DNA of 64,000 nt, taken from the NCBI RefSeq assembly GCF_014109805.1, contig NZ_CP059400.1:2016001-2080000 (forward strand), in the 5' to 3' direction. Below the pieces are notes generated by a model. The model saw only the letters and a list, made by a program, of their open reading frames with translations. It was not told the origin of the DNA and made no database searches. Within the stretch, counting starts at the first letter, position 1; each line of letters opens with the position of its first letter. Source of the DNA: Legionella sp. PC1000. Lineage in GTDB: Bacteria > Pseudomonadota > Gammaproteobacteria > Legionellales > Legionellaceae. This document shows, piece after piece, positions 19,972-29,500 of the stretch. The translations under genes and the position numbers were made by a program.

Positions 19972-20205
19972 ATGAGCTCTGTTTCTTTTTAGCAGCTTTT
20001 TGATAAATTTGATGATCGCTGTATCTCACAAGATTAATATAACGTGGATATTATATCGAAGCAAAAGAATAAAGTGAATCTTTTGTCTTTATAAACATCA
20101 TGCTTTCAATAAAGTTTATGCTGTAGATTTTGCAGAAAAATATAGGTAAATATCAGATTAAGAGTATATTATATGTTTTTTCAATTTCTGATATCAGAGG
20201 ATTTG

Positions 20206-20937
20206 ATGGATTTTATTGATGTTACAGTAGGCTTAATCATTTTAATCATATTGGAAATTGTTTTGGGAATTGACAATCTGGTTATTTTATCTATTTTGTC
20301 TGAAAGATTACCTCCCAAACAGAGAAAAAAAGCAAGGCGTTGGGGACTTACACTTTCCTGGGTCATGCGTTTGATTTTGTTAGGAGTAGCAGTTGATCTA
20401 ATCAAATTGACCAAGCCGTTACTTTCTGTGGCTCATATGTCGTTTTCTGCGCGTGATTTGTTTCTCATAGGCGGTGGTGCTTTTCTAATTTGGAAAGCAA
20501 CAGAAGAGATTCATCAGGATGTGACTTCAGAGCCTGCTTTAACGGGTGAGCCGAAGACAGCGGCATTTAAAACAACCTTTAAAGCGGTTATTTTCCAAAT
20601 TGCATTAATGGATATTATATTTTCTTTAGATAGCGTCTTAACTGCAGTGGGATTAACGTCACACTTTTGGGTAATGGCTGTCGCAATTACGTGCGCTATT
20701 CTCATTATGGTTTTTGCCAGTGAAGCAGTAAGTGCATTTATTAAAGAATATCCCACAATCAAAATGCTTGCACTAAGTTACTTAATTCTAATTGGGATGG
20801 TGCTCGTTGCTGATGGATTTTCTTTCCATATTCCCCGGGGATATATATATTTTGCTATGGGTTTTTCGCTGGGAGTTGAGGCTCTGAATTTGGTAAAACA
20901 TGCCCGGAAAAAACGAAAGCATCGCTCAGGAAATTAA
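20206..20937 (+). CDS. TerC family integral membrane protein
   Basis: A 243-residue polytopic membrane protein. The family motifs are ILIILEIVLGIDNLVILSIL near the N-terminus and MDIIFSLDSVLTAVGL in the middle; each contains an acidic residue within a helix. There are about seven membrane helices and a basic tail. TerC/YgdQ-type proteins are linked to metal (manganese) homeostasis and to tellurite resistance. The ATG at 20206 is chosen over one at 20173 because AGAGG lies 5 bases upstream. hemJ follows after 2 bases. Confidence 0.88.
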   Translation: MDFIDVTVGLIILIILEIVLGIDNLVILSILSERLPPKQRKKARRWGLTLSWVMRLILLGVAVDLIKLTKPLLSVAHMSFSARDLFLIGGGAFLIWKATEEIHQDVTSEPALTGEPKTAAFKTTFKAVIFQIALMDIIFSLDSVLTAVGLTSHFWVMAVAITCAILIMVFASEAVSAFIKEYPTIKMLALSYLILIGMVLVADGFSFHIPRGYIYFAMGFSLGVEALNLVKHARKKRKHRSGN

Positions 20938-20939
20938 CT

Positions 20940-21359
20940 ATGCTGTATATTAAAGCGTTTCATATTATTGCTATGGTTGCCTGGTTTGCTGGATTATTTT
21001 ATTTACCCAGATTATTTGTTTATCACGCCGATACTCAAGATGAGAAAAGTCTTAATCGTTTTAAAATAATGGAAAAAAGACTTTACTATGGCATAACTTG
21101 GCCTGCTGCAATAGTGACAACTTTATTGGGGTTATGGCTCCTTAGTTATAATCCATCTTATTACTTAAAGGCAGGATGGATGCATGCCAAATTGAGTCTT
21201 GTAGTTATTTTATGGATTTATCATTTGTTATGTGGACATTATTTAAAGGCATTTGCACAGAATAAAAATCAAAAAAGCCCCCGTTTTTTTCGTATTTATA
21301 ATGAATTGCCGACTTTGTTATTGATAGGGATTGTGATCTTAGTTGTGGTAAAGCCGTAG
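20940..21359 (+). CDS. hemJ: Protoporphyrinogen IX oxidase HemJ
   Basis: A 139-residue four-helix membrane protein. It shows the conserved His in KAFHIIAMVAWFAGLFYLPR, a lysine/histidine pair in KAGWMHAKLSLV, and the FFRIYNELPTLLL end motif of the HemJ (UPF0093) family. It oxidises protoporphyrinogen IX in haem synthesis. It sits 500 bases before hemL, another haem gene. It probably shares a transcript with the TerC-type gene. Confidence 0.93.
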   Translation: MLYIKAFHIIAMVAWFAGLFYLPRLFVYHADTQDEKSLNRFKIMEKRLYYGITWPAAIVTTLLGLWLLSYNPSYYLKAGWMHAKLSLVVILWIYHLLCGHYLKAFAQNKNQKSPRFFRIYNELPTLLLIGIVILVVVKP

Positions 21360-21396
21360 GAATACCCTGGGTGCCGTGTCGCAGTATTGTAGCTAA

Positions 21397-21527
21397 CTCT
21401 TGCTCACATCTTTGCCTACGCGCCACGGCTTGTCCGCGGGGTCCAGTGATTTAACGTAGATCTCCTGGATCCCGCGGACAAGCCGTGGGACGTCGGAGCA
21501 GAGTTGGACTGGTTTTTCAGAGATGTA
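21397..21527. repeat. Large nested palindromic repeat, copy 3
   Basis: Same family as at 2478 and 8981. It contains CTTGTCCGCGGGGTCCAG, then CTGGATCCCGCGGACAAGCC, then GACGTCGGAGCAGAGTTGGA and a tail TTTTTCAGAGATGTAAC. It lies between hemJ and the rubredoxin stop codon. Confidence 0.85.
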
Positions 21528-21558
21528 ACTGGTAGGAGTCAGGTGCTTGGCCAAGGAT

Positions 21559-21735
21559 TTATTCCATTTCAACCATGTCAAAATCTTCTTTACCTGCACC
21601 GCAATCTGGGCAGAACCAGTTTTCAGGTACATCTTCCCATCGCGTACCAGGTTCAATTCCATCTTCAGGCCATCCTTCGGCTTCGTCATAAATAAAGCCA
21701 CAGATGACACAAATGTATTTTTTATATTCTTGCAT
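21559..21735 (-). CDS. Rubredoxin
   Basis: A 58-residue electron carrier, easily missed because of its size. The translation begins [20 protein letters not shown] and continues with the [18 protein letters not shown] region and [16 protein letters not shown]. The two CxxCG pairs are the iron ligands, and the spacing is exactly rubredoxin. It lies on the minus strand between hemJ and hemL, so it is divergent from hemL. Its redox partner is not in this window; rubredoxins serve alkane or fatty-acid oxidases and oxygen or peroxide detoxification. Confidence 0.95.
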   Translation of the reverse strand: MQEYKKYICVICGFIYDEAEGWPEDGIEPGTRWEDVPENWFCPDCGAGKEDFDMVEME

Positions 21736-21857
21736 AATAATACTCGTTTAAAAGCGCATAATTTATCTATTGTGGGCTTCGATGTAAAGATAAAGTGTTT
21801 CTTTGCCAATTTTTAAGAATGACTGTAATATTATACCGCATAATTATGGAGATTTTT

Positions 21858-23147
21858 ATGATTCGTTCAACAGATTTATTTCGTCAAGCCCAAAAGCTTA
21901 TCCCCGGTGGTGTTAATTCACCAGTGCGAGCCTTTAAAGGTGTCGGCGGCGATCCTATTTTTTTTAAACAAGGTAAAGGCGCTTATCTTGTTGATGTAGA
22001 TAATAATGAATATATCGATTATGTTGGCTCTTGGGGACCATTAATACTTGGACATTGCCATCCAGCTGTAATAGAAGCAGTGAATAAAGTGCTGCATAGC
22101 GGTATGAGTTTTGGAGCACCTACTGAACTTGAAGTCCAATTGGCTGAAAAAATTATCTCTTTAATTCCTTCAATTGAGAAAGTACGCATGGTGAATTCCG
22201 GTACTGAAGCAACAATGACTGCGATCAGGCTGGCTCGTGGAGTAACCAAGAAAAATAAATTTATTAAATTTAATGGTTGTTATCATGGGCATAGCGACAG
22301 TTTGTTAGTTAAAGCAGGTTCTGGTCTCCTTACCTTAGGTATCCCTTCAACTCCTGGAATTCCACAAAGTGTTACTGAGCATACTCTAACCGCAAATTTT
22401 AATGATCTAAAACAAACAGAACAATTATTTGAAAAATTTCCTGATGATATTGCTGCAGTAATATTGGAGCCTGTAGCTGGAAACATGGGATTTGTTTTAC
22501 CTGAGCCCGAATTCCTGAAAGGATTGCGTCAATTATGTGATCAATACAAAACATTATTGATTTTTGATGAGGTAATGACTGGCTTTAGAGTAGGGCTAAC
22601 AGGGGCCCAAGGGATCTTCGGAGTTATTCCTGATATTACTACTCTTGGTAAAGTGATTGGTGGGGGCATGCCTGTCGGGGCGTTAGGGGGGAGAGCAGAG
22701 ATCATGTCCTTTTTGGCTCCCGAGGGGCCTGTTTATCAAGCAGGTACACTATCAGGTAATCCATTAGCCATGGCTGCGGGTCTTGCAACTTTATCTGAAA
22801 TTGAAAAGCCAGGATTTTTTACCAAATTAGGTGAGAGAACTCAAGCGTTAACTCTTGCATTGGCTTCTGTCGCTGAAACACTAAATATCCCATTTTTTAG
22901 TGCTTCATTAGGTGGAATGTTTGGCTTTTGTTTTACGGGAAAAAAACATATTGCTGATTATGCGGACATTGCTGCATCAGATGAGGTTTTATTTAAAAAG
23001 TTTTATCATGGAATGTTAGGAAAAGGTGTTTATTTTGCTCCTTCCATGTATGAGGCGGGATTTGTTTCCAGCGCACATGGAGAAAACGAAATTATTAAAA
23101 CACAAATGGCCGCAGAGGAAGTTCTCCAGCAATTAAAAAGACAATAG
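21858..23147 (+). CDS. hemL: Glutamate-1-semialdehyde 2,1-aminomutase
   Basis: A 429-residue PLP enzyme that converts glutamate-1-semialdehyde to 5-aminolevulinate. It begins [20 protein letters not shown]. It shows [17 protein letters not shown], the PLP aspartate in [12 protein letters not shown], and the Schiff-base lysine in [22 protein letters not shown] 6 bases upstream fixes the ATG at 21858; upstream in-frame starts are unlikely. Confidence 0.97.
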   Translation: MIRSTDLFRQAQKLIPGGVNSPVRAFKGVGGDPIFFKQGKGAYLVDVDNNEYIDYVGSWGPLILGHCHPAVIEAVNKVLHSGMSFGAPTELEVQLAEKIISLIPSIEKVRMVNSGTEATMTAIRLARGVTKKNKFIKFNGCYHGHSDSLLVKAGSGLLTLGIPSTPGIPQSVTEHTLTANFNDLKQTEQLFEKFPDDIAAVILEPVAGNMGFVLPEPEFLKGLRQLCDQYKTLLIFDEVMTGFRVGLTGAQGIFGVIPDITTLGKVIGGGMPVGALGGRAEIMSFLAPEGPVYQAGTLSGNPLAMAAGLATLSEIEKPGFFTKLGERTQALTLALASVAETLNIPFFSASLGGMFGFCFTGKKHIADYADIAASDEVLFKKFYHGMLGKGVYFAPSMYEAGFVSSAHGENEIIKTQMAAEEVLQQLKRQ

Positions 23148-23160
23148 GTCTGAGGGTGTT

Positions 23161-23251
23161 TGTAGCCTAGTGCAGTGCAGCGTAACCCGGGGTTTGATAG
23201 CGTTATTTATATGGAGAAAATCGGGCTACGCTGCGCTGCACCCAGGCTACA
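23161..23251. repeat. GTAGCC...GGCTAC palindrome
   Basis: Inverted repeat between hemL and the peptide symporter. The left arm is TGTAGCCTAGTGCAGTGCAG, continuing CGTAACCCGG. The right arm is CGGGCTACGCTGCGCTGCA followed by CCCAGGCTACA. The loop is about 35 nt. A related, diverged copy is at 26918. It resembles REP-type palindromes. Confidence 0.75.
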
Positions 23252-23352
23252 ATATGGAGCAAAAAAATGAGAAAAAAATAAATTTTTAAAATGCCTAGAC
23301 AGTAATTTTTTCACATGTCATATTCAAAGACGTTCTTTAACAAGGAAGTAAA

Positions 23353-24882
23353 ATGATGTCGAGCATGGCAAACAAAAAGGAATTTATACAATCAATGCCG
23401 CAAGGAATTGTTCCTCTTTTTTTTATTCAGATTGTTTCTACGTTAAGCTTCAGTGTTCTTTATTCAACGCTTGTTTTGTACATGGAAGGGCGGTTAGGGC
23501 TTCAAATCAGTAGTGCGAACAGCATCATGGGTGTTTTTATTGCTTTTAATTACGGTTTGCATTTGCTTGGTGGTTTTTGGGGAGGGCGTTTGCTTTCTAA
23601 TCGCGCATTGTTTTGCGCAGGGATGGTGGCGCAAATCATAGGTTGTATCCTATTGTCATTTGGTGATATTTCATTTCTTTATTATGGCTTGGCGGCTTTC
23701 TTAACGGGTTCTGGCTTGAATGTTACGTGTTTAAATTGCATGCTAACTCAACGTTTCACTCCAGAGGATACTCGGCGTGAAACAGCATTTCTCATGAATT
23801 ATGCGGGTATGAATATTGGTTTTTTTGTGGGCTTTAGTTTAAGTGGATTATTTCAGCTTACTCAGAATTATGAACGACTTTTCCTTCTTAGTAGCTTGGG
23901 GAATTTGATTGCATTAATTATTTGTTTGTATTGTTGGCAGCAATTATCAGATAAAGAAACGATTTTTTCTAGAAAAGACAAGATGTCTCAAAAAAAAGCC
24001 ATTCTTTTAGGTATTCTTCTGATAATGATACTCCCATTCCTTTTAAGCGAAATGCTTCAATATGCAGATTGGGCTAAAAAATTGGTATTGGTAACAGGAA
24101 TAGTAATGCTGGGTGTAATTTTGTATTTGGCAAGACAACAACCATCAAAAGAAGCACGAGATAAAATAGTTGCTTTTGCTGTACTTATGATTGTGGGGAC
24201 TGTCTTTTGGATGCTTTATCAAATAGCACCCATGGGTCTTACGGTCTTTATTGACCATAATGTACAGCGTGATTATGCAAGCTGGGTAATTCCACCGCAA
24301 TGGTTCCAAAATATTAATACAGTAGCTATTGTTATTGGAGGGCCATTATTAGGCATTTTGCTGCATAAGATGCGCAAAAATGGGGTACAAATTAATATTC
24401 CTACTCAATTTGCATTGGCATTGCTTTTTATTGGTATTGCTTTTGCAATATTACCTATTGGTATCGCTTATGCCAATTATGAAGGGTTAGTGAATCCCGG
24501 TTGGATTGTTTTGAGTTATACTTTGCAGAGCATTGGTGAACTTTTAATATCCCCTATTGGTTATGCTATGATAGGATATTTAGCGCCTCCATCATTACAA
24601 GGTGTGATGATGGGAATGTGGATGTTAAATACGGGCGTGGGTGCGGCCTTGTCGAGCTACAGTTCAAACATGATGATTGAAGGACAAGAGAGTGTTTCAC
24701 CTCTAATAACTAATGATGGTTACAGCCACGTGTTTTTAATGTTAGGTTTATTTGCAATTGGATCTTCAATTGTCCTTTTTGTCATGGTTCCCAAGCTACG
24801 GGAGTTAATCCAGGAAAAAAAGCCAACTGAATTACAAGAAGCCAAAGGGATGGCTACGAATCGAGTGGTTGTATGTGAGTAA
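23353..24882 (+). CDS. Proton-dependent oligopeptide (POT/PTR) symporter
   Basis: A 509-residue membrane protein with about 12-14 helices. It matches POT-family di/tripeptide symporters: FIQIVSTLSFSVLYSTLVLY at helix 1, GGFWGGRLLSNR after helix 2, and the C-terminal SIGELLISPIGYAMIGYLAP block. It would import small peptides with protons, a fitting amino-acid source for Legionella. An AAGGAAG site precedes the ATG. It overlaps mnmC by 14 bases. Confidence 0.9.
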   Translation: MMSSMANKKEFIQSMPQGIVPLFFIQIVSTLSFSVLYSTLVLYMEGRLGLQISSANSIMGVFIAFNYGLHLLGGFWGGRLLSNRALFCAGMVAQIIGCILLSFGDISFLYYGLAAFLTGSGLNVTCLNCMLTQRFTPEDTRRETAFLMNYAGMNIGFFVGFSLSGLFQLTQNYERLFLLSSLGNLIALIICLYCWQQLSDKETIFSRKDKMSQKKAILLGILLIMILPFLLSEMLQYADWAKKLVLVTGIVMLGVILYLARQQPSKEARDKIVAFAVLMIVGTVFWMLYQIAPMGLTVFIDHNVQRDYASWVIPPQWFQNINTVAIVIGGPLLGILLHKMRKNGVQINIPTQFALALLFIGIAFAILPIGIAYANYEGLVNPGWIVLSYTLQSIGELLISPIGYAMIGYLAPPSLQGVMMGMWMLNTGVGAALSSYSSNMMIEGQESVSPLITNDGYSHVFLMLGLFAIGSSIVLFVMVPKLRELIQEKKPTELQEAKGMATNRVVVCE

Positions 24883-26884
24883 TTTTTTTGTACCGATTAA
24901 TAAGGCAGAGTTGGAGTGGCATGGAACTTTGCCTTTCTCGACACAATATGATGATATTTATCACTCTTCCGAAGGTGGGATTGATCAAGCACTTTATGTA
25001 TTCATTGATGGAAATGACTTAACCAAGCGTTGGCAATCTTTTTCCACTGATGAGCCGCAACGATTTACCATAGCAGAAACTGGTTTTGGAATTGGCTTGA
25101 ATTTCCTTGTAAGTTGGAATTTGTGGGAACAATATGCTCCTAAGTCATGTCAATTACATTTTATTTCCTGTGAAAAGTATCCTTTGTCTCTTGCAGACAT
25201 AACGAAAAGTCTTGCTTTCTGGCCACAATTGGAAAAGCAAGCCCAGCAATTTATAGCAAGTTATCCTGTATTAACTCCCGGTTATCACCATCTTTCATTT
25301 TGTGACGGTAGAGTGACTTTGACATTAATGTTAGGAGATGCACTGGAATGCTATGAACAGCTATTAATTTGTGGCGAGCCTTTGCTTGAGAGTCAACTCA
25401 GAACAGCTTTTATTGACGCATGGTTTCTTGATGGTTTTGCTCCAGCCAAAAATCAAAGTATGTGGTCTGATGCTTTAATGAAAGTAATTGCCATGTTGTC
25501 TAAAGAAGGAACAACCTTAGCAACTTATACAGCTTCCGGTTCGGTTAAAACAAGTTTAAGCCAGCATGGATTTATTGTTAAAAAAAGAAAAGGGTTTGGA
25601 CCAAAACGTCATATGGTTTGCGCTCGTTTAGTTAAAATATCACCACTAAATGCTGCAAAACGTCACACTCCGTGGCATGTAGGGAAAGCGGAAAAACACC
25701 CCAGTAAATCAGCTGTGATTATAGGTGCTGGCCTGGCAGGTTGTTTTACAGCACATGCTCTTAATAAGCGAGGGTGGAAGGTAACAATTATTGATGAATT
25801 AAGTCAAATAGGGAGGGGTGGATCAGCAAATCAGCAAGCGGTTTTATTTCCTAAACTATCTGCTTATAGTTCTCCTTTGACTCAATTTATGTTAGCTGCA
25901 TTTTTATATGCAGTACGAACTTATCAATACATCTTAAAGCAAACAAAAATTGGTGAGTTAAATGGTTCTTTATTACTTTCTTATTCTGATAAGGAAAAAG
26001 CGGCTCAATCCAGCTTACGTTCTTGGCTGGCTCATTATCCAGAGTTAGGTACACTCGTAGATGTAGAACAGGCTTCGCAATTAGCAGGATTTTCGTTAGA
26101 TAAGCCCGGTCTGTATATTCCTCTATCAGGATGGATTAACTCTCCAGAATTATGTCAATTTTTAATTAATTCGGAAGGAATTTCCTTATTGACTGATACG
26201 GTAATAAACCAATTGATTTTTGATAGGCGATGGTTGGTGAATGATTTGGAAACGGATGTTCTCATTTTAGCTAATGGTCATAAAATCAATTCGTTTAAAG
26301 AGACAAAGCATTTGCCTGTTAAACCCATTCGGGGACAAATGACAGCAATTTTATCAACAGAACAAAGCGCTTGTTTAAAATTGCCCTTATGTGGTCAGGG
26401 GCATGTGCTTCCTGCAATACAGGGGATTCATCACTTAGGTGCTACCTATGAGTTAAAATCAGCAGAATCCCAAATAAAGTCCCAGGACGATCGGAGTAAT
26501 TTGGCTAAGCTTAAACAATTGGCTCCAGAGATTTTATGGTCTGATGAGGTCAGTACTCATTGGGCAGGGGTCAGGGCATCAACTCCTGATTATCTTCCTT
26601 TAGTTGGAAAAATTGCAGAAGCAGAACAATTTGTGGAGCAATTTGCTCGATTGGAAACGAATGCAAAACGTTGGATAGCTCAACCCGGGCCGTATTATCC
26701 TGGACTTTATGCCTGTGCTGGCTTTGGTTCTCGAGGCCTTACAACAATTCCCTTGTGCGCAGAATGGCTCGCCTCGGTAATCAATCACGAAATGAGCTGT
26801 TTGCCTAGAAATTTACATTATGCTTTATCACCCGCGCGTTTCTTACGTAAAAATATAATTCGGGGTGATATTAAAATCGATTGA
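24869..26884 (+). CDS. mnmC: tRNA 5-methylaminomethyl-2-thiouridine biosynthesis bifunctional protein
   Basis: A 671-residue two-domain enzyme. The N-terminal methyltransferase (MnmC2, about 1-240) shows LEWHGTLPFSTQYDDIYHS, AETGFGIGLNFL and DAWFLDGFAPAKN. The C-terminal FAD oxidoreductase (MnmC1, about 275-671) shows VIIGAGLAGCFTAHALNKRG and GFGSRGLTTIPL. Together they finish mnm5(s2)U at the wobble position of several tRNAs. The start is TTG at 24869 or GTG at 24875, inside the end of the symporter gene. Confidence 0.95.
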   Translation: MYVSNFFVPINKAELEWHGTLPFSTQYDDIYHSSEGGIDQALYVFIDGNDLTKRWQSFSTDEPQRFTIAETGFGIGLNFLVSWNLWEQYAPKSCQLHFISCEKYPLSLADITKSLAFWPQLEKQAQQFIASYPVLTPGYHHLSFCDGRVTLTLMLGDALECYEQLLICGEPLLESQLRTAFIDAWFLDGFAPAKNQSMWSDALMKVIAMLSKEGTTLATYTASGSVKTSLSQHGFIVKKRKGFGPKRHMVCARLVKISPLNAAKRHTPWHVGKAEKHPSKSAVIIGAGLAGCFTAHALNKRGWKVTIIDELSQIGRGGSANQQAVLFPKLSAYSSPLTQFMLAAFLYAVRTYQYILKQTKIGELNGSLLLSYSDKEKAAQSSLRSWLAHYPELGTLVDVEQASQLAGFSLDKPGLYIPLSGWINSPELCQFLINSEGISLLTDTVINQLIFDRRWLVNDLETDVLILANGHKINSFKETKHLPVKPIRGQMTAILSTEQSACLKLPLCGQGHVLPAIQGIHHLGATYELKSAESQIKSQDDRSNLAKLKQLAPEILWSDEVSTHWAGVRASTPDYLPLVGKIAEAEQFVEQFARLETNAKRWIAQPGPYYPGLYACAGFGSRGLTTIPLCAEWLASVINHEMSCLPRNLHYALSPARFLRKNIIRGDIKID

Positions 26885-26917
26885 GATGAAATTCTCATTA
26901 GAGCATAATATTAAACC

Positions 26918-26991
26918 TGTAGTTTGAGCGAAGTAAAATACTTGAATCCACACAGGGAATTCAAGTTCTGCTTCTCTGCACTCAGACTACG
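26918..26991. repeat. Diverged GTAG palindrome upstream of prpB
   Basis: A 74-bp inverted repeat. TGTAGTTTGAGCGAAG with ACTTGAATCC is mirrored by GGAATTCAAGTTCTGCTTC with CTCAGACTAC. It is a relative of the palindrome at 23161. It lies in the space before the prp genes and could fold in their 5' leader. Confidence 0.6.
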
Positions 26992-27029
26992 TTAGTTTAT
27001 ATCATATTAAGATCAAGGAGTGACAGCTA

Positions 27030-27914
27030 ATGGCGAGTTCCATGGGCAAAGCCTTCAAACAGACAGTCAAAGAAAATAAACCACTACCCATATTGGGAAC
27101 CATAAATGCTTATTCTGCTATGCTCGCGCAATTTTCTGGAGCTAAGGCAATATATCTTTCAGGAGCTGGTGTTGCGAATGCCTCTTATGGTATACCCGAT
27201 CTTGGCATGACCAATCTATCACAAGTTCTTGAGGATGCGCGCCGAATTACCGAAGCTTGTCCTTTACCACTGCTTGTTGACGTGGATACAGGATGGGGCC
27301 ATGCGTTTAATATCGCTAGAACCATAAAGCTTATGGAGAAAACAGGTGTAGCGGCCATTCATATTGAAGATCAGGTACTGGCAAAACGATGTGGCCACAG
27401 ACCCAATAAAGCTATTGTGTCTTTGCAAGAAATGGGTGATCGGATTAAATCAGCAGTTGATGCACGTCAGGATCCTGATTTTGTCATCATGGCAAGAACG
27501 GATGCCTATGCTGTTGAAGGAATGAATGCAGCTATAGAAAGAGCATTGCTTTGCGTCGAATTAGGGGCTGATATGATATTTCCTGAGGCGATGACTCGTC
27601 TGGAGGAGTATCAAACATTTACTCAGGCAATTCCTGTGCCTGTATTGGCGAATATTACTGAGTTCGGCAAAACCCCTTTATTTAATCGCGAAGAACTGAA
27701 ACACGTGGGTGTATCGCTAATTTTGTACCCATTGAGTGCATTTAGAGCTATGTCTCAATCAGCGTTAAATACCTATAGAGCAATTCTTCAAGATGGAACG
27801 CAACAATCCATGGTCGATAAAATGCAGACCCGGGAAGAACTTTATGAAGTACTTGGTTATTATCAATACGAACAAAAACTAGACCAATTGATGGAGGAAG
27901 ACAATGAGTGTTAA
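27030..27914 (+). CDS. prpB: 2-methylisocitrate lyase
   Basis: A 294-residue enzyme of the isocitrate lyase/PEP mutase family. It cleaves 2-methylisocitrate to pyruvate and succinate in the propionate (methylcitrate) cycle. Visible are [27 protein letters not shown] for Mg binding, the catalytic KRCGHRPNK and [13 protein letters not shown]. It overlaps prpC by 11 bases, so the two are coupled. Confidence 0.95.
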   Translation: MASSMGKAFKQTVKENKPLPILGTINAYSAMLAQFSGAKAIYLSGAGVANASYGIPDLGMTNLSQVLEDARRITEACPLPLLVDVDTGWGHAFNIARTIKLMEKTGVAAIHIEDQVLAKRCGHRPNKAIVSLQEMGDRIKSAVDARQDPDFVIMARTDAYAVEGMNAAIERALLCVELGADMIFPEAMTRLEEYQTFTQAIPVPVLANITEFGKTPLFNREELKHVGVSLILYPLSAFRAMSQSALNTYRAILQDGTQQSMVDKMQTREELYEVLGYYQYEQKLDQLMEEDNEC

Positions 27915-29022
27915 AAGCGGCGGTTTAGCCGGTGTAGTTGCTGGCCAATCAGCAATTTGTACAGTTGGACTAGCAGGTAAAGGTTTGAATTATAGAGGCT
28001 ACTCAATTGATGATTTAGCAGAGTATGCTACTTTTGAGGAGGTAGCTTATTTATTACTTTATGGGCGATTACCTACCCAAAAAGAATTGGATGAATATAC
28101 AAAAAAGCTGGTTAGTCTTAGAACATTACCCGATACGTTAAAGACCGTACTTAAACTAATTCCTAAAAACACACATCCGATGGATGTGCTGAGAACGGGC
28201 TGTTCATTCTTGGGAACAATCGAACCAGAAGATAGTTTTTCACAGCAATATGACATCGCAGATAGATTACTTGCTTTATTCCCAGGAATAATGTGCTACT
28301 GGTATGCATGGCATTTTCATAATAAAGAAATTTCTGGCTTAAGTGATGAACAAACAACCGGGGCACATTTTCTTGCATTATTACATGGGCGTAAGCCAAG
28401 CAAATTAGAAGCTCAAATGATGAATGTATCATTGATTTTATATGCTGAGCATGAATTTAATGCTTCAACCTTTGCTGCACGAGTTACCGCTGCAACATTG
28501 GCTGATTTTTATTCTGCGATTACAAGTGCTATTGGTACTTTAAGAGGTCCTTTGCACGGAGGGGCTAATGAAGCGGCGATGGAGCTTATAGAACGTTTTG
28601 AAAGTCCCGATCAAGCTGAAACTGAGCTAAGGAAAATGTTGCTTAATAAAGCACTCATTATGGGTTTCGGACATCGGGTCTATACGACCAGTGATCCACG
28701 TTCTGATATTATCAAAAAATGGTCATTCCGTTTGGGTGAGGACAAGGATGATCTTCTTTTATATCATATTTCAGAACGCATTGAAGAAGTCATGTGGAAT
28801 GAAAAAAAATTATTTCCAAATCTAGATTTTTATAGTGCTTCGGCATACCACTATTGTGGCATTCCTACATTCTTATTCACACCAGTTTTTGTTATGTCGC
28901 GTATTACAGGATGGTCAGCACATGTATTTGAACAAAGAGAGAATAATAAGTTGATTCGACCTACTTCTGAATATACTGGGCCTGAACCTCAAAAATTCCC
29001 AGCTATTGAGACGAGAGGGTAA
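27904..29022 (+). CDS. prpC: 2-methylcitrate synthase
   Basis: A 372-residue citrate synthase-fold enzyme that condenses propionyl-CoA with oxaloacetate. It begins in the short bacterial form ([28 protein letters not shown]). Catalytic histidines are in [14 protein letters not shown] and [14 protein letters not shown]. Length and the neighbour prpB favour methylcitrate synthase over the TCA-cycle citrate synthase. Confidence 0.94.
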   Translation: MSVKSGGLAGVVAGQSAICTVGLAGKGLNYRGYSIDDLAEYATFEEVAYLLLYGRLPTQKELDEYTKKLVSLRTLPDTLKTVLKLIPKNTHPMDVLRTGCSFLGTIEPEDSFSQQYDIADRLLALFPGIMCYWYAWHFHNKEISGLSDEQTTGAHFLALLHGRKPSKLEAQMMNVSLILYAEHEFNASTFAARVTAATLADFYSAITSAIGTLRGPLHGGANEAAMELIERFESPDQAETELRKMLLNKALIMGFGHRVYTTSDPRSDIIKKWSFRLGEDKDDLLLYHISERIEEVMWNEKKLFPNLDFYSASAYHYCGIPTFLFTPVFVMSRITGWSAHVFEQRENNKLIRPTSEYTGPEPQKFPAIETRG

Positions 29023-29093
29023 TTGCTTAATTTATGAGCACAGCGACACTGTATTAAGGGACCAAGCGTCACCCATGTCCCACAAAAAAGCCG

Positions 29094-29360
29094 CTGTCTC
29101 TTGATCTCTGCCTACGCCCCGCGGCTTGTCCCTGAGAGATGGTCACAAAAAGTGACCATCTCTCAGGCATAAGCGCGGTACGTAGAGAAATTTAAAGCAG
29201 TACGTAGAGAAACTTAAGTGGTACATGATAAATTTAAAAAAACTGACGATCGTTCAGGGCTTGTCCGCGGGGTCCAGTGTTTTCGCGAAGATCTTCTGGA
29301 TCCCGCGGACAAGCCGCGGGAAGTCGGAGTAGAGCTGGAATGGTGTAGACGGTTCACGAA
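29094..29360. repeat. Large nested palindromic repeat, copy 4, interrupted
   Basis: The left part (CTGTCTCTTGATCTCTGCCT, up to GGCTTGTCC at 29131) and the right part (from GGCTTGTCC at 29258 through CTGGATCCCGCGGACAAGCC and TCGGAGTAGAGCTGGA) together make one normal copy of the family. They are split by a 126-bp insertion. It lies between prpC and prpD. Confidence 0.85.
29132..29257. mobile_element. 126-bp MITE-like insertion with 9-bp target duplication
   Basis: The insert splits a palindromic repeat and is flanked by the 9-bp direct repeat GGCTTGTCC (29123-29131 and 29258-29266). Removing the insert plus one repeat copy restores the uninterrupted repeat sequence. Its ends form an imperfect 15-bp inverted repeat (CTGAGAGATGGTCAC against CTGAACGATCGTCAG, 11 of 15). 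The left end is a perfect hairpin, 15-bp stem and AAAAA loop (29132-29166). Three degenerate direct repeats of about 21 bp beginning GTAC follow at 29178, 29200 and 29221. It has no coding capacity. CTGAGAGAT ends and 9-bp duplications recall IS10/IS4-type elements, an inference only. Confidence 0.75.
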
Positions 29361-29500
29361 CAAGTCGCAGGAGGTAGGATAAGAAATTAATTTAATGCAA
29401 GTGCAGAGCACGTGTAAACTGGTTAACGATATAGTGTTCTCATTGAGCAAGTAAATCTGATGAGCAACAGTACCCAGATAAATAAATACAAGAGGTTATT

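Noticed and set aside
21393..21809. 138-codon minus-strand frame between hemJ and hemL
   Set aside because: It is out of frame with the clear rubredoxin gene and otherwise consists of the repeat.
29132..29166. The 35-bp hairpin alone as a collapsed insertion sequence
   Set aside because: The 9 bases after it (GCATAAGCG) do not match the 9 before (GGCTTGTCC); the target duplication matches only if the element is 126 bp.
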